From Bacteroidota bacterium (lineage in GTDB: Bacteria; Bacteroidota; Bacteroidia; Flavobacteriales; Flavobacteriaceae), in NCBI GenBank assembly GCA_023457535.1, contig JAEWLN010000062.1, forward strand, positions 1 to 32,942: a DNA stretch of 32,942 bases. Direction: 5' to 3'. The position numbers were made by a program, and so were the translations under genes. Positions 15,886-23,242 of this stretch are shown in pieces (the first letter of the stretch is position 1; each line of letters starts with the position of its first letter). The notes under the pieces were generated by a model. It saw only the letters and a list, made by a program, of their open reading frames with translations. It did not search any database and was not told the DNA's origin.

Positions 15886-16605
15886 TTATTTTTTAATGAA
15901 CTTGACTGTGGCCGTTTTGTTGTCGGCGTTAAAACGCGCGATGTACACACCAGATGCCAGATCCGATACATCGATCATGTGCTCACCTGCAGTCAATTGC
16001 TCGCGGCGCAGCGATTTACCGTTTACATCAAATACTTCGAGTTTGGTGTTTTTCAGCGCCCGTACCTCGAGGGTGTTGTCGATCATGCTTGATTTAAGCA
16101 ATGCTGCCGATGTGTTGGCTGAAAATGCATCTGTTGCCAATGCGTTCGGGTCATAACGGTAGGTCATGGTCAGGATGGTTGATGCCTGTCCGCCAAATTC
16201 GTCCTCGATGTAAAAGCTGAATCGGTAATCGACGATGCCGCCTGTACCGGCGTTTGAATTCAAAAAGTGGTCAAATTCGGAGTTGGTGCCGCCTGGGGCG
16301 ATCGTTACGGCCGTGCTCGGATAAGCATTCCCCTGACTTACAGAGGCCAGGCACACATTGCCAAAACACAATTCCATACCGGAACCTGTGGCATTGGTGA
16401 TGTTTTCTACCAAAATGCGCACGTCAACGCTCGAAGGCGTGTTATTGTGCACCAGAAACCCAAAATAGGCCTCTTCGTAATCGAGCGAGTTAAAGGTAAA
16501 AACCTGGTTGTTGGCGATGGGCGTGCCATCGGTTTTGGTTACGGTGATTTGCGCCTGGGCAGTCGTGCAAACCAGCAGTCCTAAGATAAATAGAGCTTTT
16601 TTCAT
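15886..16605 (-). CDS. Secreted protein with a type A T9SS sorting domain
   Basis: The 239-residue product has a signal peptide (MKKALFILGLLVCTTAQA), a beta-rich middle of about 140 residues with no family I can name, and a C-terminal sorting domain at about 165-239 (NTKLEVFDVNGKSLRREQL, then SDLASGVYIARF and KFIKK). Such domains direct export across the outer membrane by the type IX system and are then usually removed as the protein is anchored to the surface or released. Two cysteines in MELCFGNVCLAS could form a disulfide. It lies 46 bp after the next T9SS gene, with a terminator in the gap; no promoter box was found, so read-through is possible. Confidence 0.82.
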   Translation of the reverse strand: MKKALFILGLLVCTTAQAQITVTKTDGTPIANNQVFTFNSLDYEEAYFGFLVHNNTPSSVDVRILVENITNATGSGMELCFGNVCLASVSQGNAYPSTAVTIAPGGTNSEFDHFLNSNAGTGGIVDYRFSFYIEDEFGGQASTILTMTYRYDPNALATDAFSANTSAALLKSSMIDNTLEVRALKNTKLEVFDVNGKSLRREQLTAGEHMIDVSDLASGVYIARFNADNKTATVKFIKK

Positions 16606-16615
16606 GGTTATTCAA

Positions 16616-16644
16616 TTAAAAACCGGGCAACGTGAATTGCCCGG
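16616..16644 (-). terminator. Intrinsic terminator after the large T9SS protein
   Basis: On the minus strand CCGGGCAA pairs with TTGCCCGG around TTCACG, followed by T5-6. It lies between the two T9SS genes. Confidence 0.85.
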
Positions 16645-16651
16645 GGTAGGT

Positions 16652-18448
16652 TTATTTCAAGATAATTTTTTGTGTTTGTTGCGAATTTCCGCTCGTCATT
16701 TTGGCCAGGTAAACCCCGCTTTGGAATGCTGACATATCGATAGGCGTTTGGTTGGTCACACCGGTTTGCGATATAATGATCTTGCCGGTCACATCGGAAA
16801 TGACAACATCTACGGGCGCTGGGCTGCTCACGCGCACGATGCCGGTGGTTGGGTTTGGAAACATTTTGATCGTTTCTGCCGATCCGAACTGTGTTGTAGC
16901 AAGCAAATCGTCTGAATAGGCGGCCTGCATGATTGCTTTGGAAGCATTGTTTTGGATGAATACCACCACTGCCAGATCGGACATTTCTTCAATGTTCAAA
17001 TTGGCCAGCGACGCACTGAGCTGCACGCTTTGCGGAACGTCGTGTACAAAGTTCATCGCCGTACCCGAGGCATTTGGCAGCATTTTCATCATGACGTTGT
17101 GGAATTCTGTTTCGCCGTTGGTGGCTACGTTTTCGAAAGTTACCTTTTCGACCACAACAGCGTGGAGCGTATAGGCGCCCGTCAGATAAGGCGTCACGTC
17201 AACATCTACGACAATATTGTTGCCGGTGATGGTATGGCCCGCAGCCAGTGCGAAAAACGCCGGTCTTGTCGTTGCGGTGTTGAGGTCATTCACTAATCCT
17301 GATGCACTGTAATTCAAGCCGTCTTTGGCATCGACAAAAAGCGTTGGCGCGGCATTGACGCTGTAATAGTTTACGCGTGAACCTACTTCTGCGGTGAAAT
17401 ACGGGTCACCGGTTCCGGGCCAGTTGACCTGATAATTGATCAGTGCAAAATTATCGTGGTGGATGTTTGAGAACGGGTTAAAATACGTGCCATTGAAACC
17501 TGCACACGGCGGGCATGTGGAACTGGAGAATTTTTCATACAATGGGAATCTTGCCGCAGATCCGCTGGCAATCGAGACCGTTTTGCTCAATGAATTATTT
17601 GTTGCGTCTGTGTCGGCGGTGCCGTTTGGATTTTCTACCCACACGTTTAGTGTGTATTGTCCAGGTGTCGCGGTCCACGTATCGGCATGCGTGAAATTAT
17701 AGATGCCATTTGGGGCGAGATTCAGATTGCTGACGGTTTGGGTGTGTACCGGACCGTCGTTGATCTGCCATTTGAGATCGAGCGAATTGATGTTGTTGAG
17801 ACCGAGGTTTTTGAACGTTCCGGTAATGGGAAGCGCCCCTTGTGCGGCGATCGCGCCCATGTCTAAGCTGCTGAGTTCGGCATCGTCATTGGCAATTTGC
17901 GATACCATGATGTTGTCGACATAAATGTTGTTTCCGTAGTTCGATGTAGCCATCAGCGAAATATAACCCGTTGCAGTCAGGTTGGCCGGTAGGTTGAAAG
18001 TGTAGTTGTACCAACCGTTGTCCGATACTACCGGAGATAACGCCACAGAGCGGTGCACGGTACCGATCAACGTTCCGCCCGGGGCCGTCGTGGTGTTGTA
18101 GTATACCCGGATCCGGTCTGTGTTTTCCGGATAGCCGCCATCGCGGTACATGCTGAACTTGACACGGTAATTAGCACCGGTGAAATTAATGGCCGGCGAC
18201 TGGATGTGGTAATTGTTTCCTGCAGGAATGTTGTACGCATCGAATTTGGCCATACCCGCACCCTGAGCCGGAGTGCAGTTGGGGTTGTTGCCGTTGGTGA
18301 CGCGCGTCCAGCCCGGATTTGCCGAACTTCCCGACACGCGTACGACGGTCCAGGTCAATGCGGTGTCGAAATTCTCCGTGACCAGCACCTGACCCTGGGC
18401 CTGCAGCGCCAAGAAGAACGATGCAATAGCTAGCGTAATTTTTTTCAT
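16652..18448 (-). CDS. Large T9SS-secreted protein with an Omp28-like CPPC domain
   Basis: The product has 598 residues from ATG 18448 (signal peptide MKKITLAIASFFLALQAQGQ); the upstream ATG at 18490 would add residues before the signal. Regions in order: a lectin-like or MAM-like beta domain at about 22-185 (VTENFDTALTWTVV, WYNYTFNLP, IYVDNI); a CARDB-like Ig domain at about 190-295; an Omp28-like thioredoxin fold starting at about 300 with KFSSSTCPPC (Cys312, Cys315); and a type A sorting domain in the last 75 residues (MFPNPTTGIVRVSS, GVYLAKM). The N-terminal part may bind a surface glycan. It is the third exported CxxC protein in the window. Confidence 0.85.
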   Translation of the reverse strand: MKKITLAIASFFLALQAQGQVLVTENFDTALTWTVVRVSGSSANPGWTRVTNGNNPNCTPAQGAGMAKFDAYNIPAGNNYHIQSPAINFTGANYRVKFSMYRDGGYPENTDRIRVYYNTTTAPGGTLIGTVHRSVALSPVVSDNGWYNYTFNLPANLTATGYISLMATSNYGNNIYVDNIMVSQIANDDAELSSLDMGAIAAQGALPITGTFKNLGLNNINSLDLKWQINDGPVHTQTVSNLNLAPNGIYNFTHADTWTATPGQYTLNVWVENPNGTADTDATNNSLSKTVSIASGSAARFPLYEKFSSSTCPPCAGFNGTYFNPFSNIHHDNFALINYQVNWPGTGDPYFTAEVGSRVNYYSVNAAPTLFVDAKDGLNYSASGLVNDLNTATTRPAFFALAAGHTITGNNIVVDVDVTPYLTGAYTLHAVVVEKVTFENVATNGETEFHNVMMKMLPNASGTAMNFVHDVPQSVQLSASLANLNIEEMSDLAVVVFIQNNASKAIMQAAYSDDLLATTQFGSAETIKMFPNPTTGIVRVSSPAPVDVVISDVTGKIIISQTGVTNQTPIDMSAFQSGVYLAKMTSGNSQQTQKIILK

Positions 18449-18491
18449 AGATGTTGTTGTTAATAGTTGTTGAGATTGTTTTATAAGCATG

Positions 18492-18499
18492 CAATTATA
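18492..18499 (-). promoter_or_regulatory. Candidate -7 box of the large T9SS protein
   Basis: Minus-strand TATAATTG differs from TAnnTTTG at one base and lies 43 bases before the ATG at 18448. Confidence 0.3.
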
Positions 18500-18563
18500 C
18501 TAAAAAAGAATGTTAAATCATGGAAATAATGCGGACATTTTAGACAAAGCGCGAAAAAAATAT

Positions 18564-18594
18564 AAAAAGCCGCAAGGTATCGGAACATTGCGGC
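18564..18594 (-). terminator. Intrinsic terminator after aspartokinase
   Basis: On the minus strand GCCGCAA (18594-18588) pairs with TTGCGGC (18575-18569) around a 12-base loop and is followed by T5. It lies about 50 bases after the aspartokinase stop. Confidence 0.82.
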
Positions 18595-18643
18595 GGCGGA
18601 TTGGGTTTGGCGGGTTATGGTATTGGTTTTCAGCCGACAGGCT

Positions 18644-19912
18644 TTAATTGGCCTGCGTGGCTTCGCGCGTGACGATTTGCATGGTTTCGCGGCTGACCTG
18701 TTTGAGCAACACCGTTTTCCCATGCTCGACTACCTGCGCGGCTTTTTCATCAAAGTGCCTTATCGTGTACAGCGAAACATTCTCGTTGTACGATACTTTG
18801 AACTTTTTCGATAAAATCGTGCGCAGTTGCCCGAAGTGACCAAATTTATCATCGGCGCACACAGAGAAACTGATCGCTGAATTTTGGATCAGGTGTACTT
18901 TCATCTTAAATTGGTGCAGCAACGCAAAGATTTCGCTGATGTTTTCCTCCATGATAAACGAAAAATCGATCGACGATAACGAGATCAGCAATTGGTTTTT
19001 CTTTACGATAAAACACGGCAGGTGCGGGTCCAGATCAGCACCTTTGGATACGGCCGTACCAGGCATTTCAGGTTGCAGAAAAGATTTCACATACAACGGG
19101 ATTTCCTTTCTTTGCAACGGCTGGAGCGTTTTGGGGTGAATGACCGTGGCGCCGTAAAACGCCAGTTCGATGGCCTCGCGGTAGGATATGTGGTTGAGCA
19201 GACGGGCGTTTTCAAAATACCGGGGATCGGCGTTCATTACGCCAGGAACGTCTTTCCAGATCGTGACGCTTTCCGCGCCCAGGCAATAGGCAAAAATAGC
19301 GGCCGTGTAATCCGATCCTTCGCGCCCGAGCGTGCTCGTGAAATTATTTTCGTCAGACCCTAGAAATCCCTGCGTGATGTTGAGCACTTTTTTCCTGACA
19401 TTTTTTGAAATGTTCTTTTGTGTGAGCGTCCAGTCGACATTGGCATCGCGGTACGTGTTGTCGGTTTTGATGAATTGGCGCACATCGATCCAATTGGTCT
19501 TCGTGCCGCGGTAATTCATGTAATGTGCCAGGATGGTAGTCGAGATCAGTTCGCCGGTGCTGACCACCTGATCGTATACAAAATTATAGTTAGGCGATTT
19601 ATTTTGTGAAAGGAAGAATTCGAGTTCGGCAAAAAGTTGATTGACCGCTGCAAAAACTGCGTGCTTGTCGTCATCGAACAAATCGAGCAAAATTTCATTG
19701 TGGTATTTGCGCACTTCCTGTACTGAGGCCTTAAGCGACGCCGATTTGTCGAAATAATCCTTGATCACGACCTCCAGCGCGTTGGTGGTTTTGCCCATGG
19801 CCGATACGACAAGCAATACATCGTCGCAGCCCGTTTGCTGCAAAACCTCGTAAACATTGCGTACGCCGGCCGCGTCTTTGACCGATGCGCCTCCGAATTT
19901 GAAAATTCTCAT
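18644..19912 (-). CDS. lysC: Aspartate kinase, monofunctional
   Basis: This enzyme phosphorylates L-aspartate as the first step to lysine, threonine and methionine (and to diaminopimelate for the cell wall). The 422-residue product has the amino-acid kinase domain: KFGGASVKD at 4-12, VVSAMGKTTN, the substrate block TLGREGSDYTAA and WKDVPGVMNADPR. It ends with two ACT-like segments (ISLSSIDFSFIMEE; ENVSLYTIRH) that usually bind a feedback inhibitor. No homoserine dehydrogenase domain follows, so it is not a ThrA fusion; lysC is used in that sense. The ATG at 19912 starts MRIFKFGG; an ATG at 19939 adds nine residues. The 5' end of the gene and its leader are duplicated upstream (see 19895-20372). 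Confidence 0.9.
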   Translation of the reverse strand: MRIFKFGGASVKDAAGVRNVYEVLQQTGCDDVLLVVSAMGKTTNALEVVIKDYFDKSASLKASVQEVRKYHNEILLDLFDDDKHAVFAAVNQLFAELEFFLSQNKSPNYNFVYDQVVSTGELISTTILAHYMNYRGTKTNWIDVRQFIKTDNTYRDANVDWTLTQKNISKNVRKKVLNITQGFLGSDENNFTSTLGREGSDYTAAIFAYCLGAESVTIWKDVPGVMNADPRYFENARLLNHISYREAIELAFYGATVIHPKTLQPLQRKEIPLYVKSFLQPEMPGTAVSKGADLDPHLPCFIVKKNQLLISLSSIDFSFIMEENISEIFALLHQFKMKVHLIQNSAISFSVCADDKFGHFGQLRTILSKKFKVSYNENVSLYTIRHFDEKAAQVVEHGKTVLLKQVSRETMQIVTREATQAN

Positions 19913-19975
19913 ATTTTGATGTATAGTATCCGACAGCACGCGTAATTGTTATTTGGCCAAAACTTTAACAAAAAG

Positions 19976-19990
19976 TACAGATTTTCTGTA
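19976..19990. promoter_or_regulatory. Operator-like palindrome TACAG-N5-CTGTA, site 1
   Basis: TACAGATTTTCTGTA, perfect in its five-base arms, 64 bases upstream of the aspartokinase ATG. It could be a repressor site or one arm of a large hairpin with site 2. Confidence 0.45.
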
Positions 19991-20077
19991 ATGTGCGTAT
20001 CGAAAAATTTTGTTGGGATATACTTCCAATGCCCCCTTCCCATGAAGCGAAAATACAAATTTCAAAGTTTTGTTCAT

Positions 20078-20092
20078 TACAGAAAAACTGTA
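20078..20092. promoter_or_regulatory. Operator-like palindrome TACAG-N5-CTGTA, site 2
   Basis: TACAGAAAAACTGTA; its centre is 102 bases from site 1. Confidence 0.45.
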
Positions 20093-20226
20093 CATTTCAC
20101 ACCAGCGGATAAATTTTTTGTAGTTGGGGTATGTGGCGTGAATTGAATTTGAAATTCTAACTATGCTGATGTGTAAGATCCGACAGCAATGCGAAATTGT
20201 TATTCGGCAAAAACTTTAACAAAAAG

Positions 20227-20241
20227 TACAGATTTTCTGTA
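20227..20241. promoter_or_regulatory. Operator-like palindrome TACAG-N5-CTGTA, site 3
   Basis: Identical to site 1, in the second repeat unit; its centre is 149 bases from site 2. Confidence 0.45.
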
Positions 20242-20328
20242 GTGTGCGTATCGGAAAATTTTGTTGGGGTATACTTCCAATGCCCCCTTCCCATGAAGCG
20301 AAAATACAAATTTCAAAGTTTTGTTCAT

Positions 20329-20343
20329 TACAGAAAAACTGTA
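20329..20343. promoter_or_regulatory. Operator-like palindrome TACAG-N5-CTGTA, site 4
   Basis: Identical to site 2, in the second repeat unit; again 102 bases from its partner, site 3. Confidence 0.45.
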
Positions 20344-20372
20344 CATTTCACACCAGCGGATAAATTTTTTGT

Positions 20373-20520
20373 GGCAATTTAAGATCGATCGTCAGCAATA
20401 TAGCGGCGGGCGGCGGGCCCACACCGAATGGAATTATGGTCAGGAAAGTATTGAAATTTTTTACCGCTTCGGGAGCGCATTTAAATTTTAGGACCCAAAA
20501 TTCAAAATTACCCCTACCTT
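20373..20520. other. Non-coding spacer between the tandem repeat and copy 3 of the dispersed repeat
   Basis: G/C-rich GCGGCGGGCGGCGGGCCC at about 20403-20420, then AT-rich sequence. TACCTTTA at 20515-20522 is one base from the -7 consensus and could serve the acetyltransferase gene. I see no gene. Confidence 0.4.
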
Positions 20521-20645
20521 TAGCCCGGATTGCAGCAAGTATCCTTTTCGTTCCAGAGGTTCCAACGGGACACTGTCCGATAATTCCCGCCGTGCGCATC
20601 GCGGAAACCGTCGAAAAGATACTGCGTAAAGCCGGATAAAGCTCC
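20521..20645 (-). repeat. Dispersed flavobacterial repeat, copy 3 (inverted relative to copies 1 and 2)
   Basis: Read on the minus strand the order of blocks matches copy 2: GGCTTTACGCAGTATCTTTT, then a divergent centre, then AAAAGGATACTTGCTGCAAT and CCGGGCTA. The hairpin ATCCTTTTCG (20541-20550) against CGAAAAGAT (20612-20620) has the same bulged C as copy 2, while the pair next to the T run has changed from GC to CG on both sides. It abuts the start of the acetyltransferase gene (ATG 20651). Confidence 0.5.
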
Positions 20646-20650
20646 TAAAA

Positions 20651-21124
20651 ATGACCATCAGAAAAGGCGAAAAGGCTGATATGCCGCATGTTTTGGAACT
20701 CATACGCGAACTCGCGGTTTTTGAAAAAGAGCCTGACGCCGTGGTAGTGACCGTACGCGATCTCGAGCGCGACGGCTTTGGCCAAGACCCGCTTTTTTAC
20801 ACCTTCGTTGCGGAAACCGACGGTAAAATCGTTGGAATGGCGCTGTACTATTACCGCTACTCAACGTGGAAGGGCAGGACGATACATCTCGAAGATTTAA
20901 TTGTGACCGAACGAGCGCGCGGCACAGGCGTGGGACTGGCGCTCTATACCGAGGTCATCAGGCAGGGTGTGGCCGACGGCGTACGACGCATCGAATGGAA
21001 TGTGCTCGATTGGAATACGCCCGCCATTGCATTTTATGAAAAATCGGGTGCGCGCGTGCTCGCAGACTGGCGCGTGGCGCAGATGGATCAGGCTGCCGCA
21101 CACGGGTTTTTGGAACGGATGTAA
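20651..21124 (+). CDS. GNAT-family N-acetyltransferase
   Basis: The 157-residue product is a single GNAT domain: MTIRKGEKADMPHVLELIRELAVFEKEPDAV at the start, FVAETDGKIVGMALYYYRYSTWKGRT, the acetyl-CoA loop VTERARGTGVGLALY and the late block VLDWNTPAIAFYEKSGA. The overall pattern resembles the diamine (spermidine/thialysine) acetyltransferase branch; the substrate is not certain from motifs alone. It is cytoplasmic. It starts five bases after a dispersed repeat, so its promoter must lie in or before that element. It is followed by 419 bp of repeat-rich sequence, and no hairpin terminator was found there. Confidence 0.87.
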   Translation: MTIRKGEKADMPHVLELIRELAVFEKEPDAVVVTVRDLERDGFGQDPLFYTFVAETDGKIVGMALYYYRYSTWKGRTIHLEDLIVTERARGTGVGLALYTEVIRQGVADGVRRIEWNVLDWNTPAIAFYEKSGARVLADWRVAQMDQAAAHGFLERM

Positions 21125-21198
21125 ATTGGCTACGACAAATCTGAATGCAAGTTCCCACGTTCTTTGGACCCTGCGTTGATTCCCAAATTTCAAAGTCC

Positions 21199-21466
21199 CA
21201 CACGACTTCTGCCGGCACATTTATCCATTTCCAAATTTCCACGACGTCTTGCCTGCACAAACTCCATTTCCAAATTTTCAAATTCCCAAATTCCCCACAC
21301 CACGTCTTGTCCGCACAAACATCCATTTCCAAATATCCACACGACGTCTTGCCGGCACAAACTCCATTTCTAAATTTCCAAATTTTCAAATTTTCAAATT
21401 CCCCCACCACGTCTTGCCGGCACAAACTCCATTTCCAAATTTCCAAATTTCCAAATTTTTAAATTC
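21199..21466. repeat. Five-unit degenerate tandem array with nested octamers
   Basis: Units start at 21199, 21240, 21296, 21338 and 21405. Each has a C/G-rich head (CACGACGTCTTGCCGGCACA) and a tail of CCATTT followed by a variable number of octamers such as CCAAATTT and TTTTCAAA. Unit lengths are about 41, 56, 42, 67 and 62 bases; the differences come from octamer number. It fills most of the gap before fbp. No protein-like frame is seen. Confidence 0.85.
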
Positions 21467-21490
21467 CCAATTACCTTCCCCAATCCACCA

Positions 21491-21519
21491 TTGCCAATTC
21501 GTTTTTTAAATTATCTTTG
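21491..21519 (+). promoter_or_regulatory. Promoter of fbp
   Basis: TTG at 21491-21493, an 18-base spacer and TATCTTTG at 21512-21519 match the Bacteroidota promoter (TTG, 17-23 bases, TAnnTTTG) in full. The ATG at 21544 lies 24 bases further on. Confidence 0.82.
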
Positions 21520-21543
21520 CGCCACAACTACAACGATTTCGCA

Positions 21544-22551
21544 ATGGAAGAACGCAATAAGACACTCGGGGAGTTTATCATCGAGAAGCAAAAAGACCAC
21601 AATTATTCAACGGGCGAGCTGTCCAAGATCATCAATTCCATCCGACTGGCGGCCAAGGTCGTCAATTATAAAGTAAACAAAGCGGGACTGGTCGATATTA
21701 CCGGTGCGGCGGGAGAACAGAACATCCAGGGCGAAGACCAGCAAAAATTAGACGTGTATGCCAATGAGGTTTTCATCCAGACGCTGATCAACCGCGAGAT
21801 CGTGTGCGGTATCGCCTCGGAGGAAAACGACGATTTCATCACCGTAAAAGGCCTTGATGAAGGCCACAACAACAAATACGTCGTGCTAATGGATCCACTC
21901 GACGGCTCGTCAAATATAGATGTGAATGTGTCCGTGGGAACGATATTTTCAGTGTTTCGACGCGTGACGCCTATCGGAACGCCGGTAACGCTAGAGGATT
22001 TTCTGCAGCCAGGAACGGCACAGGTGGCTGCAGGATATGTGATTTACGGCACTTCGACCATGCTGGTGTATACCACTGGTCACGGTGTGAACGGATTTAC
22101 GCTCAATCCGGCCATCGGGACGTTTTATTTGTCGCATCCGAACATGCAGTTCAAACCGGACGGGAATATCTATTCGATCAACGAAGGCAATTACGTCCAT
22201 TTTCCGCAAGGTGTCAAGGATTATATCAAATATTGCCAGGCTGAGGAAGGCGACCGGCCGTATACGTCGCGTTACATCGGATCGCTTGTGTCGGACATCC
22301 ACCGCAACATGATCAAAGGCGGTATCTATATTTACCCCACAAGCACCAAGGCATCCAAAGGCAAATTGCGATTGCTGTACGAATGCAACCCGATGGCATT
22401 CATCGCAGAACAAGCTGGCGGAAAAGCGTCGGACGGCTTCGGGCGCATCATGGAAATCCAACCTACTGAACTGCACCAGCGCGTACCGTTCTTTTGCGGC
22501 AGTAAAAACATGGTTGAAAAGGCTGAATCGTTCATGGCCGCCAATAAATAA
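21544..22551 (+). CDS. fbp: Class 1 fructose-1,6-bisphosphatase
   Basis: This enzyme hydrolyses fructose 1,6-bisphosphate to fructose 6-phosphate in gluconeogenesis. The 335-residue product has LSKIINSIRLAAKVVN, GEDQQKLDVYANEVF, ASEENDDF, the metal-binding VLMDPLDGSSNIDVNVSVGTIF and, late, GGIYIYPTSTKASKGKLRLLYECNPMAFIAEQAGGKASDG, all typical of class 1 enzymes. It is cytoplasmic and usually inhibited by AMP; the sequence alone does not prove this here. The ATG at 21544 (MEERNKTLGEFI) is preferred over an upstream TTG at 21517, which lies inside the -7 box. Promoter and terminator are both clear, so it is a single-gene transcript. Confidence 0.95.
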   Translation: MEERNKTLGEFIIEKQKDHNYSTGELSKIINSIRLAAKVVNYKVNKAGLVDITGAAGEQNIQGEDQQKLDVYANEVFIQTLINREIVCGIASEENDDFITVKGLDEGHNNKYVVLMDPLDGSSNIDVNVSVGTIFSVFRRVTPIGTPVTLEDFLQPGTAQVAAGYVIYGTSTMLVYTTGHGVNGFTLNPAIGTFYLSHPNMQFKPDGNIYSINEGNYVHFPQGVKDYIKYCQAEEGDRPYTSRYIGSLVSDIHRNMIKGGIYIYPTSTKASKGKLRLLYECNPMAFIAEQAGGKASDGFGRIMEIQPTELHQRVPFFCGSKNMVEKAESFMAANK

Positions 22552-22578
22552 GAAACCAAACCAATTTTCTATAACCAG

Positions 22579-22612
22579 AAAGCCGGAGTCGTTTTGGACA
22601 TCCGGCTTTTTT
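22579..22612 (+). terminator. Intrinsic terminator after fbp
   Basis: AGCCGGA (22581-22587) pairs with TCCGGCT (22601-22607) and runs into T6, 28 bases after the fbp stop. Confidence 0.82.
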
Positions 22613-22644
22613 ATTACAAATTTCACCAATTGGTGCTTGCTTTT

Positions 22645-23076
22645 TTACTTGTTCATGTGCTCCATTTCATACATAAACTCTTCCGGATCGACTTTGCGGT
22701 CGATCAAAAACATCGCCTTGTTCACGATGTAGTTGACATTTCCGGGCGTGAACCCTAAGGCGAGTGCAAATTTGCGCAACAGAACATCTTGTTTGTCGCC
22801 AAGTTGGTGATCGATGTGGACCATGCGACCCAAATCGTACAAACGCTCGAGCCGTTGCGAATACAAATATGGCGGATTGATCGGGTATTTCAACGGATTT
22901 TCGAGGATCTCCTCATATTCTTCCTGGTTGATTTCGAGTTTGTGGGCGAGTTTGTCGAGAAAGACTTTCTCTTCGGGATGTACGACGCCGTCGGCCAAGG
23001 CCACGCGTACAATGGCCGAAAAATGACCTTTGTTCCGCGTTTTGAACTCGCTGTCGAATAGATCTGAAAATGACAT
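22645..23076 (-). CDS. TerB-like cytoplasmic protein
   Basis: The 143-residue product is all-helical with the acidic pattern of TerB/DjlA-like domains: FSAIVRVALADGVVHPEEKVFLDKLAHKLEI and later DVLLRKFALALGFTPGNVNYIVNKAMFLIDRKVDPEEF. The D-G-x-x-x-x-E-E type turn (DGVVHPEEK) recalls the metal-binding site of TerB proteins, linked to tellurite resistance and general stress signalling. Function here is unknown. The ATG at 23076 (MSFSDLF) is preferred to 23097, since the -7 box at 23095-23102 overlaps the longer start. Confidence 0.75.
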   Translation of the reverse strand: MSFSDLFDSEFKTRNKGHFSAIVRVALADGVVHPEEKVFLDKLAHKLEINQEEYEEILENPLKYPINPPYLYSQRLERLYDLGRMVHIDHQLGDKQDVLLRKFALALGFTPGNVNYIVNKAMFLIDRKVDPEEFMYEMEHMNK

Positions 23077-23094
23077 AATGATTGGTTTTAGATA

Positions 23095-23102
23095 CAAATA
23101 TA
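23095..23102 (-). promoter_or_regulatory. -7 promoter box of the TerB-like gene
   Basis: Minus-strand TATATTTG matches TAnnTTTG, 18 bases before the ATG at 23076. No TTG at the expected spacing was found. Confidence 0.5.
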
Positions 23103-23242
23103 TTGTATTTCACATCGAATAAAAAGCTGCTTTTTTATCTTTTTGCGGTTGTTTTTAGCCATTTTTCAAAATATTACGCGCAATCTGCCGTTTGGGAATA
23201 TGTTGTATTTTTACCACCCACAATCTACTCAAAACTAAAAGC

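Larger units (their letters stand above)
19895..20144. repeat. Tandem ~250-bp repeat, unit 1 (aspartokinase 5' end and leader)
   Basis: The unit begins within the first 18 bases of the aspartokinase coding sequence and runs through its leader. The inner part 19975-20121 matches 20226-20372 with three substitutions in 147 bases; the part next to the gene is more diverged. It contains 19-base inverted arms, GTACAGATTTTCTGTAATG at 19975 and CATTACAGAAAAACTGTAC at 20075. Confidence 0.88.
20145..20372. repeat. Tandem ~250-bp repeat, unit 2, with a remnant of the aspartokinase start
   Basis: It starts GAATTTGAAATTC, a decayed copy of the antisense of the aspartokinase first codons, which shows the direction of the duplication. 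Inverted arms recur at 20226 and 20326, an offset of 251 bases from unit 1. Confidence 0.85.

Noticed and set aside
19975..20093. Insertion sequence or simple MITE with 19-base inverted ends
   Set aside because: No target-site duplication flanks the arms and no transposase is present; the repeat extends beyond the arms into the aspartokinase start. Kept only as an alternative in the findings.
19913..20144. Lysine riboswitch or T-box ahead of aspartokinase
   Set aside because: I could not recognise the conserved core of either class; the only structure seen is the TACAG/CTGTA pair.
19946..20382. Two similar plus-strand frames of about 60 codons with TTG starts, one in each tandem repeat unit, as a duplicated small gene
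   Set aside because: The three substitutions in the shared core all change the amino acid, there is no promoter box or usual start, and the palindromes better explain the conservation.
20348..20599. An 83-codon minus-strand frame upstream of the acetyltransferase
   Set aside because: It spans the dispersed repeat and the end of the tandem repeat, so it is not protein-like by origin.
21199..21466. CRISPR array
   Set aside because: Unit lengths vary, the spacers are simple octamers rather than unique sequence, and no cas genes are present.
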